A DNA stretch of 64,000 nucleotides from the NCBI RefSeq assembly GCF_000238395.3, contig NZ_CP011025.1, positions 62,001-126,000 of the forward strand. The letters are read 5' to 3'. The notes beneath the pieces are model-generated. The model made no database searches. It saw nothing but the letters and a program-made list of their open reading frames with translations, and was not told where the DNA came from. Of the stretch, positions 25,010 through 35,701 are shown in pieces. Position 1 is the first letter of the stretch. The number at the start of each line of letters is the position of its first letter. A program made the position numbers and the translations under genes. The stretch is from Pseudoalteromonas arctica A 37-1-2. GTDB lineage: Bacteria; Pseudomonadota; Gammaproteobacteria; Enterobacterales; Alteromonadaceae.

Positions 25010-27094
25010 ATGGCAGATTTATCGAAGTACAGAAACATTGGTATTTTCGCGCACGTTGATGCGGGTAAGACCACGACTACTGAGCGTATCCTAAAGCTTA
25101 CTGGTCAAATCCATAAAACTGGTGAGGTTCATGATGGTGAATCTACTACTGACTTCATGGAACAAGAAGCTGAGCGCGGTATTACTATTCAGTCTGCGGC
25201 TGTAAGCTGTTTCTGGAAAGATCACCGCTTTAACGTTATCGATACTCCTGGACACGTTGACTTCACAGTTGAAGTTTACCGTTCACTTAAAGTACTAGAT
25301 GGCGGCATCGGTGTGTTCTGTGGTTCTGGTGGTGTTGAACCACAATCAGAAACTAACTGGCGTTATGCTAATGATTCAGAAGTTGCACGTATTATCTTCG
25401 TAAATAAATTAGACCGTATGGGTGCTGATTTTTACCGTGTAACTGAGCAAGTACGTAAAGTACTTGGCGCAACTCCACTAATCATGACTTTACCAATTGG
25501 TATTGAAGATGAGTTTGTTGGTGTTGTAGATGTTTTAACTAAAAAAGCATACGTTTGGGATGACACTGGTCTTCCTGAAAACTACGAAATCACAGACATT
25601 CCTGCAGACATGGTAGATAAAACTGACGAGTATTATGAAATGCTTGTTGAAACTGCCCTTGAGCAAGACGATGCACTACTTGAAGCTTACATGGAAGGTG
25701 AAGCACCTTCTTTAGAAGACATCAAACGTTGTATCCGTAAAGGTACTCGTGACCTTGCTTTCTTCCCAACATACTGTGGTTCTGCGTTTAAGAACAAAGG
25801 TATGCAGCTTATTCTTGACGCTGTTGTTGATTACTTACCATGTCCTACAGAAGTTGATCCTCAACCTCTTATGGATGAAGAAGGTAACGAAAATGGCGAG
25901 TTCGCAGTAGTATCTACTGACGAACCTTTCAAAGCGTTAGCATTCAAAATAATGGATGACCGTTTTGGTGCATTAACATTCGTACGTATTTACTCAGGTA
26001 AACTAAACAAGGGTGACACTATCCTTAACTCGTTTACTGGTAAAACTGAGCGTGTTGGCCGCATGGTTGAGATGCAAGCAGATGACCGTAACGAATTAAC
26101 TAGCGCACAAGCTGGTGACATCATTGCTATCGTAGGCATGAAAAACGTGCAAACTGGTCACACTCTATGTGATCCTAAGCACCCTGTAACACTTGAGCCA
26201 ATGGTATTCCCAACTCCAGTAATCTCGATTGCTGTACAGCCTAAAGATAAAGGCGGTAATGAGAAAATGGGTGTTGCTATCGGTAAAATGGTTGCAGAAG
26301 ATCCATCTTTCCAAGTTGAGACTGATGAAGATTCAGGCGAGACTATCCTTAAAGGTATGGGTGAGCTTCACTTAGATATCAAAGTAGATATTCTTAAGCG
26401 TACTTACGGCGTAGACCTTATTGTTGGTCAACCACAAGTTGCTTACCGTGAAACTATCACTAAAGAAATTGAAGATAGCTACACGCATAAGAAACAATCT
26501 GGTGGTTCTGGTCAGTTCGGTAAAATCGACTACCGCATCAAGCCAGGCGAAGTTGCTTCAGGTTTCACGTTTAAATCATCAGTTGTTGGTGGTAACGTAC
26601 CTAAAGAATTCTGGCCTGCAGTTGAGAAAGGCTTCAAGTCAATGATGGGTACTGGTGTTCTAGCTGGCTTCCCTGTACTTGACGTTGAAATTGAACTTTT
26701 CGACGGTGGTTTCCATGCCGTGGATTCATCTGCAATCGCGTTCGAAATCGCTGCTAAAGGCGCTTTCCGTCAATCGATCCCTAAAGCGGGCGCACAACTT
26801 CTTGAGCCAATCATGAATGTTGACGTGTTCACTCCAGAAGATCACGTTGGTGACGTAATCGGTGACCTTAACCGTCGTCGTGGCATGATGAAAGACCAAG
26901 AAGCTGGTTTAACAGGCAGCCGTATTAAAGCTGACGTACCGTTATCAGAAATGTTCGGTTACATCGGTACACTACGTACAATGACATCTGGTCGTGGTCA
27001 GTTCTCTATGGAGTTCTCACACTACGCTGCATGTCCGCAAAACGTTGCTGATACAGTAATCGCTGCAGAAAAAGAGAAAAAAGCTGCTAAGTAA
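25010..27094 (+). CDS. fusA: elongation factor G, second-copy type
   Basis: The start is the ATG at 25010 ([20 protein letters not shown]), giving 694 residues. The GTPase motifs are clear: [10 protein letters not shown] (P-loop), RGITIQSAA (switch I), DTPGHVDF (switch II) and [10 protein letters not shown] (NKxD). EF-G domains II to V follow, with the [10 protein letters not shown] and [11 protein letters not shown] regions intact. It lacks rpsL, rpsG and tuf neighbours, so it is probably not the str-operon copy but a second EF-G, as many gammaproteobacteria carry. Codon use is biased toward highly expressed codons compared with neighbours. It acts in ribosomal translocation or recycling. 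Confidence 0.93.
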   Translation: MADLSKYRNIGIFAHVDAGKTTTTERILKLTGQIHKTGEVHDGESTTDFMEQEAERGITIQSAAVSCFWKDHRFNVIDTPGHVDFTVEVYRSLKVLDGGIGVFCGSGGVEPQSETNWRYANDSEVARIIFVNKLDRMGADFYRVTEQVRKVLGATPLIMTLPIGIEDEFVGVVDVLTKKAYVWDDTGLPENYEITDIPADMVDKTDEYYEMLVETALEQDDALLEAYMEGEAPSLEDIKRCIRKGTRDLAFFPTYCGSAFKNKGMQLILDAVVDYLPCPTEVDPQPLMDEEGNENGEFAVVSTDEPFKALAFKIMDDRFGALTFVRIYSGKLNKGDTILNSFTGKTERVGRMVEMQADDRNELTSAQAGDIIAIVGMKNVQTGHTLCDPKHPVTLEPMVFPTPVISIAVQPKDKGGNEKMGVAIGKMVAEDPSFQVETDEDSGETILKGMGELHLDIKVDILKRTYGVDLIVGQPQVAYRETITKEIEDSYTHKKQSGGSGQFGKIDYRIKPGEVASGFTFKSSVVGGNVPKEFWPAVEKGFKSMMGTGVLAGFPVLDVEIELFDGGFHAVDSSAIAFEIAAKGAFRQSIPKAGAQLLEPIMNVDVFTPEDHVGDVIGDLNRRRGMMKDQEAGLTGSRIKADVPLSEMFGYIGTLRTMTSGRGQFSMEFSHYAACPQNVADTVIAAEKEKKAAK

Positions 27095-27115
27095 TTAGCT
27101 CTTTAACTCTTTAAA

Positions 27116-27145
27116 AAAACCCGCACATGTTGCGGGTTTTTTATT
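27116..27145 (+). terminator. Rho-independent terminator of fusA
   Basis: CCCGCA-CATGT-TGCGGG flanked by AAAA and TTTTTT, about 25 bp after the fusA stop. A second small hairpin (GTAGTT/AACTAC followed by T5) is near 27172-27190. Confidence 0.88.
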
Positions 27146-27450
27146 GCCTATAATTTGGTTTTATTTTTTGTAGTTGTTTATAACTACTTTTTATTATTAA
27201 TTAGTCCTATGTTACTAATTAATAAAAAGGTACTAGAGAGCAATTTATTTACCTAAATTACTTAATTGATTGGTTTATAAGAGGTTAATTGTAAGGTGAA
27301 TGTAACTATATGAATTTTAAGAACTTCTATTGATGCATCTATATACGTAATGTAGAATACTAGCACTTTTAGACTAGAGCTCTAAAGTCAGATAAGGAAG
27401 TCTCCGCAGCAGAGACGTTTGCTATTAATTCTATATAAGATGTAACAATC
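27146..27450. other. intergenic region with a large perfect palindrome
   Basis: No gene is seen. It holds a perfect inverted repeat with 12-bp arms TTATTAATTAGT (27194-27205) and ACTAATTAATAA (27214-27225) around 8 bases. This could be a regulator site for the next gene or a cruciform-prone repeat end. Confidence 0.4.
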
Positions 27451-27882
27451 ATGAAATCTATTAAATTAGCACCAAACTGGTGGCTACAATTTACAAAATG
27501 CGTTTTAGCATTCAGCTTAATATTTTTAATTCATATTATATTTTCTGTGAACCTAAAAATTATTTTTCTCACTGTAATGCCAGCTCTACTGATTATTACT
27601 ACTTTTAATATTCTTCATCTTCGTTTTTTACATTGTTATAAAGCAGGCATTTGTTATACGCGTTTATGTACAAAGCGTTATATCAATAGCGAGGAAATTA
27701 GTTGCGTATCATTTAGTTCGTTTTTTCTTTTCACCATTTTTAAGGTGGAGTTAGATAATGGTAAAACGTTCCATTTTTATAACTGGCAACTTGATGATGA
27801 AACGCAATCAGCTATTTCTAAAATGTACTGCAATAAGTTAGCTAACAAAATTGAAAATATTAGCGATAAATGCAATGCTTGA
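27451..27882 (+). CDS. unknown membrane protein, 143 residues
   Basis: Two hydrophobic helices (about residues 15-35 and 36-58) are followed by a soluble basic region with the strand-rich stretch VELDNGKTFHFYNW, which recalls a small PH-like domain. I do not recognise the family. The ribosome site before the ATG is weak. Cys residues are unusually frequent for this genome (about seven). It is a single-gene unit ended by a strong terminator. Confidence 0.6.
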   Translation: MKSIKLAPNWWLQFTKCVLAFSLIFLIHIIFSVNLKIIFLTVMPALLIITTFNILHLRFLHCYKAGICYTRLCTKRYINSEEISCVSFSSFFLFTIFKVELDNGKTFHFYNWQLDDETQSAISKMYCNKLANKIENISDKCNA

Positions 27883-27900
27883 TCTTTAATTTAGATAGCA

Positions 27901-27928
27901 AAAAGGAGCGATTAATCGCTCCTTTTTT
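27901..27928. terminator. bidirectional terminator
   Basis: AAGGAGCGATT-AATCGCTCCTT arms, preceded by A's and followed by a T6 run. It sits between the convergent membrane protein gene and opgH. Confidence 0.85.
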
Positions 27929-27949
27929 GTTTTTGTATTTTATAACGCG

Positions 27950-29911
27950 CTAATTAAACTTTTTTATAGCCTTAGCTTTTAGCGCTTTCATCTTTAGCCT
28001 GCGTGGCTTCTTAAAAGACTGGATAGGCATTGTTACCAACTGCTCTTGTGGTAGTGCCGGTATTGTTTGTGGATAAGCACCTTCCTTTGGTACCGAAATT
28101 TCTTTTAGATGTATTTTAAGTGCTTCTAGAGTTGAGTCGTTATCAACTTCACTAGGGCAAATAAATATACCTAACTTTCTTAGTTGTACACCGAGTTTAA
28201 TGCTACTGGTATAACGGATAATCGGAGCGCCTAATACTAAGCCCAGCAATATAGGTGATAACCACCAAAAGAATACTGGTGTGAAGTAGTAAGCCGTACA
28301 ACCCCATGCAATAGCCACAATAGTTGAGAATAACGTATAACCAAACGCCTCTTTCCACGGAACCATACGACCTTCGCGCGGTTGCGCATCCCACTTCACT
28401 TTTTTACCTAAAAACACACAAAGTACAAAGTAAGCATGAAATACCATCATTAATGGGGCAACAATAATAGCAAATACGGTTTCAATGATTGAGCCTAGTA
28501 TGAGCTTAATTGAACCACCAAAGCGTTTGTTTCTATGTATTAAGGTGACTATTATGCCCATTAGTTTAGGCATTAATAAAATAACAATAGTTAAATACAA
28601 GAGTGAATCAATCAGATCGGTTTTAGCTATTTGCCATGTAGGGAATAATTGATAAACACGGTTAAAGTACACATCACTATTTAATGCGCGCGTTACTGCA
28701 TCAATAGTACTTAGCGCTAGCATTGAGAGCCAAATTAGTGATGAAATATAGGCTGTGGCACCGAGTAAAAAGTGTAGCTTACTCATTAATTTTAATTTGG
28801 ATGACGATAGTAAACCTAAGTGCTGAATATTACCTTGCACCCAGCGTCTATCGCGTACAGCGTAGTCTAGAATGTTACTTGGTACTTCTTCATAGCTACC
28901 TTCAATATCTGATAGCAACAATACATCCCAACCAGCACTGTGAAGTAGTGAAGCTTCTACAAAGTCATGACTTAAAATTTCGCCGCCAAAAGGTGCATTA
29001 CCTTTTAGTGTTGGCAAGCCACAGCACGTTATAAATGCTTCAACTCTAATGATTGCATTATGACCCCAGTAGTTGGCTTTATCAGTTTGCCAAAAAGCTG
29101 AGCCAGTAGCGAGCATTGGGCTATATAGCACTGACGCAAACTGTAAAAAGCGGCCAAAAAAGGTATCTTGACGAACAGGGATCGGAATAGTTTGGATCAG
29201 GCCTGCTTGTGGGTTGTTGAGCATACTTGTAGTAAGCTCTAACATACATTTCCCGGTCATTACGCTATCTGCATCAAGCACAATCATATGGTCGTACTGG
29301 CTGCCCCAGCGCTCACAAAAGTCGGTTAGGTTACCTACTTTACGGTGTTTGTTATCTTCGCGACGACGATAAAAAACGTTTTTAGCCGTATCACCTAAAC
29401 GTTCACACAATGCATGCCATGCACTTAGCTCGTTTTTAGCTATTTCTGGGTCTTGCGTGTCGCTTAATAGATAAAAATCGAAGTTTGCAAGTTGACCTGT
29501 TTCTTTTAACGATTGCAGACTAACTTCAAAGCCCGCGATAACACGGTGGGTGTCTTCGTTGTAAATAGGCATTACAACGGCGGTTTTTTGGGCGTTAATT
29601 GCCTCACTATTAAACTCAATTGGTTTAATACGCTTTAGCGTAAGTGGGTCAATTCGTAATAGCTGTAATACAAAGCCGATTGTTCCACTACAAAATGCCG
29701 TTACAATCCAGGCAAAAGTGATTGAGAATAATACTAAAAGAGCATACTCAAGTAATGTCATACCGTTTGAGCTTAAAATCTCAAACATAATAGATATGCC
29801 GTAGCCAGATGTGCCAAGCGCTGCAATAGCAAATAGCCAAACTCTTAATGTTTTGAATGGCATTGAAGTGCCCTTACCTTTATTACTTGATGTCATTTGG
29901 GTACCAAACAT
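27950..29911 (-). CDS. opgH: glucans biosynthesis glucosyltransferase H
   Basis: This inner-membrane family-2 glucosyltransferase makes the beta-1,2-glucan backbone of osmoregulated periplasmic glucans from UDP-glucose. The cytoplasmic GT domain contains MPIYNED, the DADSV metal motif and the processive Q(R/Q)xxRW-type motif in DRRWVQGN. Membrane helices lie before and after it (N-terminal pair, then six near the C-terminus). I choose the ATG at 29911 (MFGTQMTSS) with GAGG upstream; it overlaps the end of opgG by 29 bases. Starts at 29896 or a GTG at 29941 are alternatives. The overlap shows coupled translation with opgG. Confidence 0.92.
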   Translation of the reverse strand: MFGTQMTSSNKGKGTSMPFKTLRVWLFAIAALGTSGYGISIMFEILSSNGMTLLEYALLVLFSITFAWIVTAFCSGTIGFVLQLLRIDPLTLKRIKPIEFNSEAINAQKTAVVMPIYNEDTHRVIAGFEVSLQSLKETGQLANFDFYLLSDTQDPEIAKNELSAWHALCERLGDTAKNVFYRRREDNKHRKVGNLTDFCERWGSQYDHMIVLDADSVMTGKCMLELTTSMLNNPQAGLIQTIPIPVRQDTFFGRFLQFASVLYSPMLATGSAFWQTDKANYWGHNAIIRVEAFITCCGLPTLKGNAPFGGEILSHDFVEASLLHSAGWDVLLLSDIEGSYEEVPSNILDYAVRDRRWVQGNIQHLGLLSSSKLKLMSKLHFLLGATAYISSLIWLSMLALSTIDAVTRALNSDVYFNRVYQLFPTWQIAKTDLIDSLLYLTIVILLMPKLMGIIVTLIHRNKRFGGSIKLILGSIIETVFAIIVAPLMMVFHAYFVLCVFLGKKVKWDAQPREGRMVPWKEAFGYTLFSTIVAIAWGCTAYYFTPVFFWWLSPILLGLVLGAPIIRYTSSIKLGVQLRKLGIFICPSEVDNDSTLEALKIHLKEISVPKEGAYPQTIPALPQEQLVTMPIQSFKKPRRLKMKALKAKAIKKFN

Positions 29912-31508
29912 AACTCCATACCTCGCTAATTTCTTTGTCACGTAATTTTAACGATAAACGCATATCAACGGGTTGATCGTCCTGTGGTGCAATTTTAAAG
30001 GCTACACGCCATCCTCGTGAATCAGGCAGTTTTTGTACATTCACGTCGGTTACTTCGCCTGTTGTAAGTTGAATGTCGGCATCTAGCTTTAACTGTTCAG
30101 AGAGTTGATTTATTTCTGACCCAGTAAAATCAACAGTAAATTGGCGATGGCTTTTTGGTGGTGGATTGTCCTCACCTGGTAAAGCGGCGCTACCGATCCT
30201 TGTGCGCAGTACTCTCGCTTTCTCGTGCTGAGTTAAAGCTGCATTAAAGGTCGTCATTTTGTAGCTTAGCTTTAACGAATCACCGGCTTTCATTGGTTTT
30301 TCTGGTACCCAGTAACTGACGATATTGTCGTTAGTTTCTGTGTCAGTAGGTATCTCTACAAGCTCTACACGGCCATTTCCCCATTCACCTTGTGGTTCAA
30401 TCCATAGACTAGGGCGGTTGTGGTAATGTGCTTCTGTGTCCAGATAGTTATTAAAATCTCGATCTCGTTGAGCTAACCCAAAACCTTTTGGATTATTGTA
30501 TGAAAACGAAGTTACACTTAGCTGTGAAGGGTTGTTAAGAGGGCGCCATACCCATTTATCATCAGCTGATTGAGTTAATAGGCCATCTGAGTCATGAACT
30601 TCAGGGCGATAGTCATCAAAAAATTTGGTACTGTTTTCACCGTGGTAAAACATACTCGTTAATGGAGCTACGCCGAGCTTTTTAATGTCTTTACGTGCAA
30701 ATATCTGCATATCAACATCAACTAGCATATTAGTTGTAGGGTCAACACTAAACTTGTATGCACCCGATATAGATGGGCTATCTAATAATGCAAAAATGGT
30801 AATTTGTGTTTGGTCGGCCTTTGGTTTAACTAACCAAAATTCTTTGAACATTGGAAATTCTTCACCTGAATTTTCTGCAGTATCAATGGCAAGGCCTCTA
30901 GCTGATAATCCATAAACTTGCTGAGGGCCAACAACTCTAAAATACGATGCTCCCTGAAATACCATTACTTCGTCTTTATACTCGTTAGTATTTAACGGGT
31001 AATGTAAGCGAAATCCAGCATGGCCTAGTTGAGTATCCGCAACACTTTTAGCTATTTCTTCTTGTAGTGGTGCAGCAGAGCCATCGTATTGGTAAAAGTC
31101 AGTACTGAAAGGTAAGCGACTGCGTTTAGAGTCGCTATCAACGGTATTTATTGTCACAGGTGTTTTATATAAAAAACCAGGATGGAATAATTGCAGCTCG
31201 TACAGGCCTTCATCTTTCCATACTGCTTTGTCTTTTTTAAATCGAATTGAACGGTAATCTTGATAATCAATATTGTTAAGTGCTTCAAGCTCAATGTTTT
31301 TAGGCGCCACGTATTCTTCGCTTGCTAACTTTTTAGCACGGGCGCTAATTACGTCAAATAAGCTACTTTGTGGGATTGCTACATCAACGGTTGCAGCAAT
31401 CGCTTGGTTGCTATTGCCCCAAGTCGAAAAAATAATAAGTAGACCCAGTAGTGGTGCTGACTTCTTTTGCCATTTAGGCAGATTTTGGGTTAGTTGTTTC
31501 ATTCTCAT
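29883..31508 (-). CDS. opgG: glucans biosynthesis protein G
   Basis: The 541-residue periplasmic protein works with OpgH in building and branching osmoregulated periplasmic glucans. The signal peptide runs to about residue 38 (STWGNSNQAIAA). The OpgG/D glucan domain is recognised by LASEEYVAP, YRSIRF, QLFHPG, YFRVVGPQQVYGLSARGLAIDTA and NRPSLWIEPQGEWG. OpgD differs by a Tat signal; here a Sec-type signal supports OpgG. It is the first gene of the opgGH operon. Confidence 0.93.
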   Translation of the reverse strand: MRMKQLTQNLPKWQKKSAPLLGLLIIFSTWGNSNQAIAATVDVAIPQSSLFDVISARAKKLASEEYVAPKNIELEALNNIDYQDYRSIRFKKDKAVWKDEGLYELQLFHPGFLYKTPVTINTVDSDSKRSRLPFSTDFYQYDGSAAPLQEEIAKSVADTQLGHAGFRLHYPLNTNEYKDEVMVFQGASYFRVVGPQQVYGLSARGLAIDTAENSGEEFPMFKEFWLVKPKADQTQITIFALLDSPSISGAYKFSVDPTTNMLVDVDMQIFARKDIKKLGVAPLTSMFYHGENSTKFFDDYRPEVHDSDGLLTQSADDKWVWRPLNNPSQLSVTSFSYNNPKGFGLAQRDRDFNNYLDTEAHYHNRPSLWIEPQGEWGNGRVELVEIPTDTETNDNIVSYWVPEKPMKAGDSLKLSYKMTTFNAALTQHEKARVLRTRIGSAALPGEDNPPPKSHRQFTVDFTGSEINQLSEQLKLDADIQLTTGEVTDVNVQKLPDSRGWRVAFKIAPQDDQPVDMRLSLKLRDKEISEVWSYVWYPNDIK

Positions 31509-31826
31509 TCCTTTATAAAAACACGACTTATTTTTACGTTTAGGGTAAATATTGATTTCTTTGTAAGTATCTTCTAGATTACTAAAGCAAGAAGTGAACC
31601 CTTTAAAAGTTTATATTTTTCAATAGGTAAACTTATCACATGTAACTCATTGAGGTTTTTTGTGTAAAATTCACTCAAATGTATGTAGTTGTTACTGATT
31701 AATTACTAGAAGATTTACGGATCGTATGAACATAGTACGTGGGGTTTAATGAAGCTTGTCTGAATTACATTTGTATAAAATAAAAAAGCCGCAAGAGCGG
31801 CTTTTAAATATTTAGATTTAACTTAG
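31509..31826. other. upstream region of opgGH and downstream of the nuclease gene
   Basis: No gene is seen. The opgG promoter should be in the first 150 bases, and the next transcript's terminator is at 31783-31806. Nothing else stands out. Confidence 0.4.
31783..31806. terminator. Rho-independent terminator
   Basis: Hairpin AAAAGCCGC-AAGA-GCGGCTTTT with A- and T-runs on both sides. On the minus strand it is about 20 bp past the nuclease... gene lies upstream at 31827, so it is placed to end that transcript. Confidence 0.8.
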
Positions 31827-34556
31827 TTATTTCTTTTTGAATCTACGCACTATTGATAGTGGTGCTAAAAGAAGTGATAACCATAATAATGAACCTGAAT
31901 CGTCATCATCAGAGCTCGCTTCAGTGACGTTAATTGTAACCGTTACCGATTCAGATACGTTGTCTACGCTATCTTTCGCTTGCACTGATAGTGCAATTGT
32001 ACCTTCAGTGTCAAAATCAAGTTCACCGGTTACAATAAGTTGACCTTGTTCATTAACTGTAATTATCTCACTACCCGACACTATAAATTCAACCACTGGC
32101 GATACATCCGCATTCGGATCACTGAATTCAAGCGCGCCGATAATTGTGTCAATTGCGCTATTTTCATCAATTGCAAAAACTTGGTCAGCAGCAATTATTG
32201 GTGTTTGTTCCTCAGGAGTTAAAATTACCTCAGATTTAATATCAATAATTACAGGATCGTGATCTGATGCGCGGTATGCACTTTCAGAATACAGGCTAGA
32301 TTGTTGAGCATCACTTTTAAATTCAACGTTGTAATCAAGCGAAATTGGTTCATCAGCATTGATATGCCAATCTTTAGCTGATACTACTTTGCTAAGTAAC
32401 GATGCACTTGCTACAGCATGGTCAAGGCTACCTGCACGACCAGAGAAGCTATAAGAGTAACCAAGTGTATTGCCATCAAGTTTTGCAACTACATTTTTAT
32501 ATCCTTTGTCTGCAAATGCACGTATTGGATCTTCCATTGCGTAAGCATTCATATCGCCGACTAAAATAGTATCCTCATCGTCAACACCAGTTGGTTTGCT
32601 ATCAAGCCAATCTGCGAATGCATTAGCACCTTCTGTGCGTATTTCATTCCAACAGCCTTGTCCATCACCTGAATCTGCATTGTTTCCAGAAGCACTACCA
32701 CAGCTTTTAGATTTAAGGTGTGACACAGCAACAGTAAATACTTCATCAGTTTCTAATGATTTAAAGCTTTGTGCAATTGGAGCACGGTTACTAAAATCAA
32801 ATGGAGCCTCAGTCGTAATAGCAGCAGCACCTACTTCTTCTACTTTGTTAGCACGATAGATAAGTGCGGTAGTAATTGCATCGGTACCAATTTGATCTAC
32901 CTTAAAATCAACAAATGCATAGTTGTTAGCACTATCAGCGTCATTTAATGCATCTACTAAGCTTGCAATTGCACTAAATTCGCCAAAACCATCATTTTCA
33001 ATTTCCATTAAACCAACAACATCGGCCTGGATAGCGCTAATGGCACTTACAATTTTAGCTTCTTGGCGAGTAAATTCAGCTTCTGAATCTGCACCTCGGG
33101 CTGTAGGGAACCCTCCGCCTTGGCCATCACCATTAAAGTAATTAAGTACGTTAAAGCTAGCTACACGTAAATCTGCTTCAGCATTAAGTTCAGGCGCATT
33201 TTCACGTGCATTTGTTGCAATAAACGAAGGTGCTACAGTTGGGTGGATTCTGTAAAGGCTAAAGCTATAAGCAAGTGCCCCCGTAACCGTATTAACTGTA
33301 TCGCCAGTGCGTAATGTATTTTCTGCTGATAAGCCTGGAGTTGGGTAGGCTGTAGGGTCTAAGTTTTGTACTGTAGAGCCATCATCTAGTAAAATCTTTT
33401 TAAGTAGATTTTCTGTTTCAACTGCATTAGCTGCATCTCCAGGTAATGCAACCTGAGTACCTTGATATAAGCGTTCTGTTGCTAATTCAACTTCACCATA
33501 TCGACCAAGGCCAAAGTTATTAGTCACTACTAATGGTTGCTCTAATGTAACTAACATACCTTCAAAAGCTTCTAAATCAGTTGTATCAGCTAAAGGTAAA
33601 GTGATTTTTGTAGCTGCTGCAGCTAAACCAGTGCCACATACGGCAACTTGGCTAACACTGCCGATCTGTGTTGCATCAAAATATTCTTCTACAGTACCTT
33701 GTACACGTACATGGTCGCCTACGTTTACGTCAATATCTGCAAAATAAACAAATACACCTTCAGAGGTGAGTGGATTTGCATCTATGTCAGCAGCAAGTGA
33801 GCTAACAAAAAAGCCTTTTAATTGATCATCATCTTGGAAGTCTGCGGTTACAATACCTTCAAACTCTACTAAAGTATCGACAAGCGGGCTTGCAGAACTA
33901 TCGCCTTGTATAGCGTTAATTAGTACTTTCTCTGCGCCACAAACAAGTGGAACAAGTGGTTCTGGCTCAGGATCTGGTTCAGGTGTTGTTCCACCATTAC
34001 CTGCGTGCGAACCTAATCCATCAAAATCATCTTTTTCAAACTGCACCCATTCTTCGCTTGGGTTAAATACTGCATCTGGTGTTGTTCTCCCTACGGTAAT
34101 GCTGTCTTTACGACGAAGTGTTTTATCTTGTGTTTGTACTGCGCCTTCAGACCAAAAAGAACCGGGATCTACACCGCGCTGTCCAAAGCTATCTACTACG
34201 GAACTACCTTGCATTAGGACTAACGCATCATCACCGTTAAAGTTAGCAACACTATGTTCTAAATCGGCTTTTTCTTTTAGTGCATCATTTGAACTTGAAT
34301 TAACAATAACAAAGGTACTGTTAGCTGCTAAAGTACCAGACAAATCAAGAGTTGATTGAATTGTAGTTTTGCCATTTGCATATAAATTTAATGAGTATTG
34401 ATCAAGGGTTAGTTCCGACGAGGAGTTATTATAAAGTTCAATCGCTTTATTATTACTGCTTCCTTCAACATATTCAGAAATGATTAGATCAGCGGATGCT
34501 GGTGCGCTAAGACTTGCTATAACAAGTGCGAGTGGTGTTATTTTTGTTTTAAACAT
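31827..34556 (-). CDS. ExeM/NucH-type extracellular endonuclease with GlyGly-CTERM
   Basis: The 909-residue secreted nuclease has a signal peptide (ending SAPASA near residue 22), a lamin-tail domain (about 23-145), an OB-fold region (about 205-320) and an endonuclease/exonuclease/phosphatase domain (about 455-780). EEP landmarks are ASFNVLNYF, GLMEIENDG, VSHLKSK, GDMNAYAMEDP and SDHDPV. A cadherin-like domain follows, then a C-terminal DDDDSGSLLWLSLLL helix with a basic tail, the GlyGly-CTERM signal for rhombosortase processing. It probably degrades extracellular DNA for phosphate or biofilm turnover. Confidence 0.93.
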   Translation of the reverse strand: MFKTKITPLALVIASLSAPASADLIISEYVEGSSNNKAIELYNNSSSELTLDQYSLNLYANGKTTIQSTLDLSGTLAANSTFVIVNSSSNDALKEKADLEHSVANFNGDDALVLMQGSSVVDSFGQRGVDPGSFWSEGAVQTQDKTLRRKDSITVGRTTPDAVFNPSEEWVQFEKDDFDGLGSHAGNGGTTPEPDPEPEPLVPLVCGAEKVLINAIQGDSSASPLVDTLVEFEGIVTADFQDDDQLKGFFVSSLAADIDANPLTSEGVFVYFADIDVNVGDHVRVQGTVEEYFDATQIGSVSQVAVCGTGLAAAATKITLPLADTTDLEAFEGMLVTLEQPLVVTNNFGLGRYGEVELATERLYQGTQVALPGDAANAVETENLLKKILLDDGSTVQNLDPTAYPTPGLSAENTLRTGDTVNTVTGALAYSFSLYRIHPTVAPSFIATNARENAPELNAEADLRVASFNVLNYFNGDGQGGGFPTARGADSEAEFTRQEAKIVSAISAIQADVVGLMEIENDGFGEFSAIASLVDALNDADSANNYAFVDFKVDQIGTDAITTALIYRANKVEEVGAAAITTEAPFDFSNRAPIAQSFKSLETDEVFTVAVSHLKSKSCGSASGNNADSGDGQGCWNEIRTEGANAFADWLDSKPTGVDDEDTILVGDMNAYAMEDPIRAFADKGYKNVVAKLDGNTLGYSYSFSGRAGSLDHAVASASLLSKVVSAKDWHINADEPISLDYNVEFKSDAQQSSLYSESAYRASDHDPVIIDIKSEVILTPEEQTPIIAADQVFAIDENSAIDTIIGALEFSDPNADVSPVVEFIVSGSEIITVNEQGQLIVTGELDFDTEGTIALSVQAKDSVDNVSESVTVTINVTEASSDDDDSGSLLWLSLLLAPLSIVRRFKKK

Positions 34557-34649
34557 TTTTATTATCCCCGTGTATTAAATCCCAGAATGGGACACTAGTT
34601 TAGAGAATAAATGTGACTAAAATAATACAAAAGTGTAAATGCATGTAAA

Positions 34650-34668
34650 AAGGCGGTTTGACCGCCTT
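34650..34668 (-). terminator. terminator of the hemB transcript
   Basis: Hairpin AAGGCGG-TTTGA-CCGCCTT followed on the minus strand by TTT. It lies about 10 bp after the hemB stop. Confidence 0.75.
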
Positions 34669-34678
34669 GTTATAAAAT

Positions 34679-35701
<1,023 letters not shown>

